20,015 nt of DNA from Bacteroidales bacterium UBA7009 (GTDB taxonomy: Bacteria; Bacteroidota; Bacteroidia; Bacteroidales; Paludibacteraceae), in NCBI GenBank assembly GCA_002449665.1, contig DJXH01000041.1:1-20015 (forward strand). Direction: 5' to 3'. Positions 5,463 through 14,400 of this stretch are shown one piece after another. Both the position numbers and the translations under genes were made by a program. The notes under the pieces are model-generated. The model saw only the letters and a program-made list of their open reading frames with translations. It made no database searches and had not been told where the DNA came from. The number at the start of each line of letters is the position of its first letter. Position 1 is the first letter of the stretch.

Positions 5463-8400
5463 CTACCACCATTATTTTGAAAGTCCTCATTTCGCCGTCG
5501 TCCGTTTGTATTACCATAAGGTATATGCCCGGAGTGGCAACAGGTAAGCACACTTTATCCACGTAGTTGTTGTCGTTAGGCTCAAAGTGTGTCGGAGGAA
5601 TAGCAAGTATGCTCATATTGCTGTAGAACCAGTATTTGCCCGGTCTGCTGCTCAATATCCACACGCACGGATTGTCTTTTACCACAAGAGTCGGCACAAC
5701 TGCAAAATAGTCTTTTTTCGGTACTATGTGGTCGTATATGCGTATGGGGCAGATGGGGCAGGTGAATTGTGCTACGCCGTCATCTTCGCGTGTCAGCAGC
5801 AGGCGGTATTCGTTGGTACAATTGTTGCCGTTGATGTCGTCTTTGTAGTTGAGAGCGAGGCTGTCAGGCCAGTAGAGATACTCGCGTTTCTGCCCGATTA
5901 TAGGTTCGTCGTTGAGATACCATTGGTAGTCGCTGAACGTATATCCGCCGTTGTAAATCTCGTTAAACAGCACTATGCCATCGTTCCAGTGTTGTTCGTG
6001 AATCCAAGAGGGGTAGAGGATATTAAGCACCGTATCTTTGGTCTGGAACTCGTCATCGCACAACCCGTTGTGGAGTATTATTTTCATCGCGTATCTGCCC
6101 GGGCGGACATACTGCCGTTTGGGTTCTTTGACGTAGGCGGGATAGCCGCTCCACGTCTCAAAGTACGGCGGATTGGGCATAGGCAGCGTGTCGCCGTATG
6201 GTACGGGGATTTCCACTATCTGATTCTTCAGGTCAGTTATTGGTGCGTGACTTATGTTCTCAAAACCTTGTGCTCGGGCAAGACTGTCAAATATGACGGA
6301 AAACTCCTCTATCGGTCGCCCTGTATATTGGTAACTTATCTCAAGCGTTTTTTCGTCAGCGCAAAGCGGCGGCAACTCAAATGTGAAGTTTGTCGGCGGT
6401 ATGACGGTAAGGTGGGTGAAGACGGCGTGTTTGCAGCCGTGTATGTTAAGTGTGCTGTCGATGTAGAAGCCCGATGTGTCGTGATATACGGAGCGGTCTT
6501 GGTTCAGTGCGAGCGGGTCGTACTCAAAAGGATAGTAGCGTTGGTATGCGCAGATGGTGTCTATGAGGTGAGTGGAAGTGGTGTCATAGACGGTGAGCGA
6601 GAGGTGTATGATACTGTCGCAGTTTTCAGTCGTGTAGAAGTGGTAATTGTCGGTGTATGTCCATAGGCGTTGGTGGAAGTCGTAGGTGTCAAGTTGACTT
6701 GTGCTGACGGTGATTTTCCCGTTCTTATATGGCATTTCGTCAAAGCAAAGGGTGGGGGACAGTGTGTATTCGTAGGCGGGTTTGATGTGCAGGCGCAGTT
6801 CGTAGATGCTGTCGCAGCCGTGGTCGGTTTCGTAAATATCGTAGTAGGCGGTATCGCCGATGTTATGGAAATAGAGTGGTTTGTTATATGGACTATCATC
6901 GTCGCTGTTGGGGCTTGGAGTAGTGGAGAAGGAGCATTGGTGTTGTCGCCAAGTGTGTGTCTCGTTGCTGCAAATGGTGTCGTAGTCTATATGTCTGTAA
7001 GCAGGATAAATAGTGGCTTGCAGGCGGAAGACACTGTCGCAGCCGTGTATGGTATGCAGAGTGTCAGTAAAGGTGGTGTCTATGGGTTGTCGTGATACTC
7101 CTATAATAGGATAAATAGTATCAAGCGATACATTGCGTTGAGCGTGCAGTTCTTCCCATACATTAGAGCAGGAGGCTACTTTTCTTATCGAATCGTAGGT
7201 GGGGTGGATAGTGAGGTCATAATGGAAGATGCTATCGCATCCTTTTGTCGTCCTGTAACGGATTTCTGATGTCTCCATAATTCCCATTTCAGGTTGCCAA
7301 ATGACTTTGGGAGCAATTGCGTAGTTGTCCATTCCGTGATATATGGTCTCATTATCGCAGAACTCCAAGTGCCGTGTAAAGAAGTATGATTCGTCAATAG
7401 TGAGTCTAAGAATGTATATACTGTCACATTCGTTCTCATCCATAGTATATTTATATTCATATTTCCCCGGTTCGTAGTCGTTTTGGTTATACCAACTTCC
7501 ACGCCAAAATACAAAATCATGTTCGCATATAGCAGTGTCTGATACAAAGATATATGTTGGTTTGATGGTAACTTGTATATGTACGAGTGAGTCGCAATCG
7601 TCTACGGTTTGCAGCATCCGCTTACGTAATATGATAGAATCATTTTTAATTTTTTGCTGCTGTGTGGCTTTATGGGGATTAATGTATGTCGTGTCTCTAT
7701 GTGCTCTCGGTCTGAATATAGTGTCAAAGTAATTTCCGTTTCGGTCTGATGTCTCCCATACGAATAATTCGTTGTCACAAGTGTTGTAATATGTATATTT
7801 TTCGTAAGTCGGCATAACTTCGAGTTGAAGATTATACACGCTGTCGCAACCATAATTGTATGTCTTGTATTCCGTCTTGAAATTATATGTATTCGGTTGT
7901 AAAATGCATATACTATCGTATAGAGTGCTGTCATATTCTCCTTCGTATTTGCTGCCTACAAAAAGAATCTTCTGCCAAGAAACTGTATCATTTTCACATA
8001 TTCTGCTAATTTTTGTGTTGTTATATGTCGGATATAAGATCAAATGCAGGTGCATCACGCTGTCGCAGGAAGAGTGCGTCTGTCCGTATAGAGTAGTATC
8101 TATGGTAACTATAGTATCGTGTTGCAATGTCTCATATCTGTCAAAACGATACTGCTTGTCGGCAAATACATACTTGAAGGTATTAACTTCGTTGTCACAT
8201 ATTCTAATTGTGTCATAACTTCGGTATGATTTGTTTACTACAAGGTGCAGATGATATACGGAATCGCAGTTGTTGATAGAAGTAAGAGAGTCATACATGT
8301 CGTGTTCTCCAACGGGTAACGTATCTAATACGAATCTCTCTCTCCAAGAGCGTGGTTCGTTGTCACATTTGACGATTGTCTCGTCGAATTGATATGTCCG

Positions 8401-11400
8401 ATTTACAATAAGATGCAGCGAATATATACTATCGTACTCATGGATTGTCTTCAAAGAGTCGTAGAAGGTGTATGTGCCGGCGGGTATAATTATGGCGTTG
8501 TCTTCTTGTGATACGGATTGATTCCCGCTGTAATTTTTGTTGCGCCATTCGGCATCTTCGTTATCGCAAATACTGATAGTGTCAGCATGCTTATAGACCG
8601 GGTAGATGATAGTATGCTTCATAAAGACTGAATCACATTCGCATATTCCCCCGGTTTGCCAAGACGCTTGTTCATAGCCTATTAAATAAGGAATACCTGC
8701 TGTGGTAAGTGAGTCGTAGAATGTAATAGTATCAGGATTGATATATGTCCCTACGTCAAATATCATATTTTTGCCTACATAGTAATCTCCGTGAAGCAAT
8801 AGCAATGAGTCTGAACTTATTTTGTGGATTATATCATCTTTGTCATCTGCATATTGGGTTATGTGTCCGTTAAGGAATGTGGGACATACATAAATGTAGA
8901 AATATCGTGTCAGTGTATCACATTCACCATGTCGTCTATAATGCAATTCGTATATTCCCATCTCTCCTTGCGAATTAGCATGCCAAATGGTGTCAGTGTA
9001 TATTTCTATTGAGTCGTTGTCATAGCGAATAGTATCATAATAAACGTAGTTTTGATTTTTGCAAATGTGGTCATATACGGTGGATGTTACCCTTGGCGGT
9101 ACGTATAAGGAAAAAATATACACGGAATCGCAACCATCCGCCGTAGGCAGAGTGTCATAATAAGTGCCGGATTGATTATATAATCCGTTAGGATGGCTTT
9201 GTGTCTTTCTCCATTCGATTGGAGTCTCCTCGCATGTGGATGCTTTGGAATAAAATTCGTAAGATGGATATACGGTGAGATGTGTATGCACGATACTGTC
9301 GCACCCGTTAGTTGTATAAAGAAGTCTTTCACGTTCGAAAAATAGAGTGTCTAAAGTCTGTCCTTCAATTGTGCCTATCTGACTGTTTATAACAATTGTA
9401 TCTTGGTAGTCGCCGTTGATGTCGTGATAATCTATAACGAATAGCGAATCCCTGCTGCAAGCTGTAGTATCAATAATATTGTGCCCTGCCTGGAATATTG
9501 TCAGTTTCAAATAGTGAATACTATCGCATCCAAGGTGTGTCTGATTGTATATAGTATCATAGAAGTAAGTGTCAGCGAAAACGCCTTTTTCCGATTTAGA
9601 GCAGTAAAGACAACTGTCATTTTCCGTATAGTCCACAACGTAATATACAGAATCCCTATGTGTTGAACCATTGCTCGGTATTCGTTTATAGTGCCACCCG
9701 TATGCGTTGCCCCTATATATGCGGTCATACCAGTGTATGGTGTCGTCTTGGCACATAGTACGAGCCTCATATTCGTAATACGATGGTTTCACCGTTAATT
9801 GCAATGTCCAAACAGAATCGCAACCGCTGTTTATATATTGCGTTTGGTCTTCACTGTACCCATTTCCTTTTTTGAATGATGTTGTTTTAAGGCTGTCAAT
9901 ATAGATATATGTTCCTGCTGTAGTTATTGTCAGTTCGTCTTTTTTTATCCATCTCTTCTCTTTTACGGAAAACAAATACTTTGAACTATGTCCTTCCCAG
10001 CTCAATATGCTATCTGATGCTTTACATACCTCTATTGTGTCTGCAAATGAATAAGTAGGATTATCTCTTAAATCGAGTACATATATAGAGTCATATCCCA
10101 TCAAAGTTGTAAGACTATCGTAGTATATTCCGGGGTCGGATAGAACGATGTCAGACAAAGCCGGTTTGTCGTTTATGCTGTCTAATTCTGTATGATACCA
10201 TATAAAACTCTCATCCTTGCATTTGTATTTTACTACAGTATCGCGGAAAACCTTACCGACTCTTAATGTAAGATGAAAACTGCTGTCGCAGCCGAAAACT
10301 GTGGTGTAGGTAGTATCATCATATAAAAAGGAATCTATTTTATTGCCTTCATAAAACCTGTATTGCCAGAATAAAGTTTCTTCACTTGATATCGTGTGCA
10401 GCGTGGTATCATAATATGTGCTGTCCACACGGAGATGGAGAATCCATATACTGTCACATCCGCCTGTTAAGCAGTCGGGACAAGAAACGGTCTTAAGTGA
10501 ATCATAATATTCATATTCCCCCGTTTCTACATTGGTGGGAATTCTTATCCCGTGCCAGATATATACATCTCCTTCTTTGCCTTGACATATATTGTCAAAG
10601 TCTTCTTTTATGAATGTGTGGCAAATACGAACTCTATGGTGTACTGCACTATCGCAACCGAAAACGGTGGTGTCAGACCCGTATATATCTATAGTATATG
10701 GTATAGTATCTTTGTGTTTCCAATCAAAAGCAGTATTATAAATAGTGTCAAAATTGGCTGTGTGGAAATGATAAGTTTGATTATCACAAATTGTAGTATC
10801 TGTAGTGGTTGCAGGTTGTCTAAAAGTAGGTTTTATATGTAAGCGTAGTGTATAAACGCTATCACAATTATTTATGGAATAAAGATGGTCAGTATATTCA
10901 TAGTCTCCTATTTTGTCAAGCTGTATAACATCTGTACTGTCAGAACCCGTAAGGGCGAGTTGTCTTCCTGTATGTCCTTGCCATACAAATGGCTCTTGTT
11001 GTTGGCAAACTATGGTGTCGTGTATATATTGATATATAGGAGATACAATCAAAGTTAAGATATGTATGCTGTCGCAATTGTAGTGAAATGTTTTTAATTC
11101 ATCGTAATATGTAAATATCCCGACAGAGTCTGTATTTAAGATGGTTGTTGTATTGTGTTTCGAATCAAATAGTGTATGTCCTTCATGCCCCCTCCATATA
11201 GGAGTGTCGTCGCGGCAAGTACGGAGGGTATCACGCAGTTCCCATACTGGAGTGGCATGCAAATTGAGTATGTATATGGAGTCAAACCCCAAAACGGTCT
11301 TGTATATGTCTTGATATTGTTTTGTTTCATTTTCGTGTGGCAGGTCGTCTCTATATATCGTTTGAATGTGTTTCAAACCTCTTCTCCAGTCATAGTATGG

Positions 11401-14400
11401 TATGTTGGCACAAATAGTATCAAACTCGTTCTGACGTACTACCTCGCCAATTTTTAGTGATAGTGTGTATATGCTATCACACTCGTCATAACTGCCTATA
11501 GGCTGTGCTAAGTAATTCCGTTGTCTGTATAACTCTCCATCAGTAATGAGTGTGTCGTAGGGTTCTGTCGCTTTCTGTCCGCCGTAAATAGTACCTTGCC
11601 ATTCATACGTTTCTTCTTCAGATATAGTTGTGTCCGTATGATGGAAATAGGAAGGTAAAACGGTAAAACTCAGTTCGTAAACGCTGTCACAACCACAACC
11701 ATTGGTTGTTTGCAACGAATCAAAATAAACATAATTGCCGACTTTGTCTATGTTTACGATATGCTTATGTCCATCTCCCCAATAAACTCCGCCTTCAGAT
11801 TCAAAGGTGGGGTTTATTGTGTCTTTGCATATTGTGTCGTAAGCGGGTTTGTAATATACAGGGTCAATATAAAGAAGAAGATGGATTGTGCTGTCGCAGC
11901 CTGCCGCTGTATAGAGGGTGGTATCGCGACTTATTGTATCAGTCTCATATATAGTCTTACGAAGTCGGATATCTATATTGTTGTCCCCTACTTGCCATTG
12001 GTACGGCATCTTGTTACTGCATCTGCGCTCTATCTTGACAGGTAAATCATATTCCGGATGTACATTTAGTTTTAGTTCATATATACTATCCTGACCTTTC
12101 CAAGTCTTAAGCGAGTCATAAAAAATGTGTATGTCCGGATTCAAATCGGATAAAACAGTGTCATTTTTGTGTCCTTTCCAAATGTAATTTTCACTTTGGC
12201 AGATATTAATAGTGTTAGAGTAATAATATGATTTATGAACTGTAACGTTTATGTATCTGATACTGTCACAGCCATAGTTGTGTGTTAGCAAGTCTTTCTG
12301 AAAGTTATGATTACCTACAGGCAATTTCCCATAATTTCTCTCTTGCCAGATAAACTCATCTTTATCGCTGATAATAACAGGATATTCGTCTATCCGGCTG
12401 TATTTCTTGCCTACATTTATCACCAATTTTTCATATCTTTCACAGCCATCAGCGGTGTCTTCAATTCGGTTAATCTCAGTATATGTGGTATCTCCCTCTC
12501 TTCCCGCTATATAAGGTCCGCGCATTTGCCCGTTAAACTCAAATTCCAGTGGTTCACAACCCCTTACAACAGTATCATAATAAAGTCTCGGACTGATATG
12601 TAAATTTAGTATCTCAATGCTGTCACAATCGCCTAAACACTTGTATGTTCGCACATAGGTGCTGTCACTGTATTTGATGCTTCCATACATTTCCACGCCT
12701 TGTTTTTCTAACCTTTCTTCCGCACTTCCTTTAAGCCACATTCTATTCCAATATACGGAATCTCCATCGCAAATGGTTGTATCAGATTCTTTACGATATT
12801 CGGGATATACTATAAAATAGTGTTCTATTACGCTATCACAACTGTACGTTACGCTGTCATTAACATAGTGTGTTACAGACATTGTGTATAGTAGATTTTC
12901 TTGCAATGGTGTAGTTTGCACCGAGAACGTACTGCCTGTCCAGCCCTCAATGTCCACGGTGTCAATATTTATTACGCTGTCTTTGTATTCATATTGTATA
13001 TAGTATGGCAATTCAGATTGACATATTCGTATAGTATCCTTGTGATGTGCTTTTGGATGGACATATATGATTTGTGTTATAGTGCTGTCGCAGCCTTCGT
13101 TGCTACTCCCGCAATTATTGATGGTCTTAACTGTATTTGTGAGGGTAACCTGTTTTAGTTTGTCGTCATCGCAAGTCCAAGTATAATCTTTATCGTATGT
13201 TGATGTTTTAGGATAGCGAGGTCGGTAGTGATATGTTTCGCCTTCGCATATATGAATAGTGTCGTAGATGTTGTATGTCGGACACCAAGTTACTTTATTC
13301 GTATAAATAGTATCGCATATACCATTTTGTTTCGATTCTTTAATCTCCCGAAGTGTGATATCACCAATTTGTCGGTTTTTGTTTATATATGAGTTTGGTA
13401 TTTTTCCCCTTCCGCATTTCGGTCCACGATATAATGTATCTTTCCATATAAAAAAACTGTCTTCACAAAGAGTGGTTACTTCGTCCATTCTTGTTTGATC
13501 AAGTACTGTTATCCTTACAGTGTAAACGCTATCGCAGCCGTGATTGTCATTGCATTTGCAAGTATGAGTATATAGAGAATCGGTCAGTACGTATGTTCCG
13601 ATTTCTTTTAATATTATAGGTTCAGCGATCGGTATGCTTTCTTCGTTGTCTTTTTTCAAGTATAATTTGCTGCCTTGCAGTGGATAGCCGTATTTATCTG
13701 TATGATTGCTTTTTGAATTATAATTACCTGTACGCCATATATACGGATTGATTGAATCTGAACAATACTGAACATCGGTTTCCCTAATGTTGTAGATTGG
13801 CAATACTATCAGTGAATATAGTATTGTGCTGTCACACCCATACTGACTATGCAAAATTACCGTGTCTTTTTTTATTGTAGGCTGTCTCTTGCCGGTGGTT
13901 GTCCGTTTAAGATTATTCTTTTCCGTATTTGACAGATTGATTTTAATTGTGTCATATACAATGCTGTCCCTGGAAAAATTACGGTCTTCAAATATTCTTG
14001 TAAATGGCCAGTGAGGGTAATTGACACATATAGTGTCGCTAACAGATAGCGTAGGTAATGATCTTAAGGTAAAGCGAGTTCGTATTATGCTATCACAATG
14101 CGGCTCCCTGATTGTCTTGATGGAGTCAATGAAAATATATTCTGTATCTAACTGAAACTTAATTCTTTTTCCGTTGAATAGTTCTTCCTGATATACGGAA
14201 GTGTCAGCGGTAAAAGTAAGATATGTGCTGTCGTTGTATGTCCCTTTGTGTGTTATGAGTTTGAAGGTCTCACCGAGACATATATTCCCGTCTCTCATCC
14301 CTTCTGCACTCAAAAGAGTATCTGCATCGGAGGTGTTCACCACAATAATTTTAACCTTAATAGTATCAGTAAGTTGCTGGCTGCATATGGGAGTCTTTGA

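Noticed and set aside
5587..6666. Long rightward open frame (359 codons) opposite the giant gene
   Set aside because: It is antisense to the well-supported C-terminal repeats, Ig-like domain and tail. Its composition is cysteine- and valine-rich shadow sequence, with no promoter or recognisable motif.
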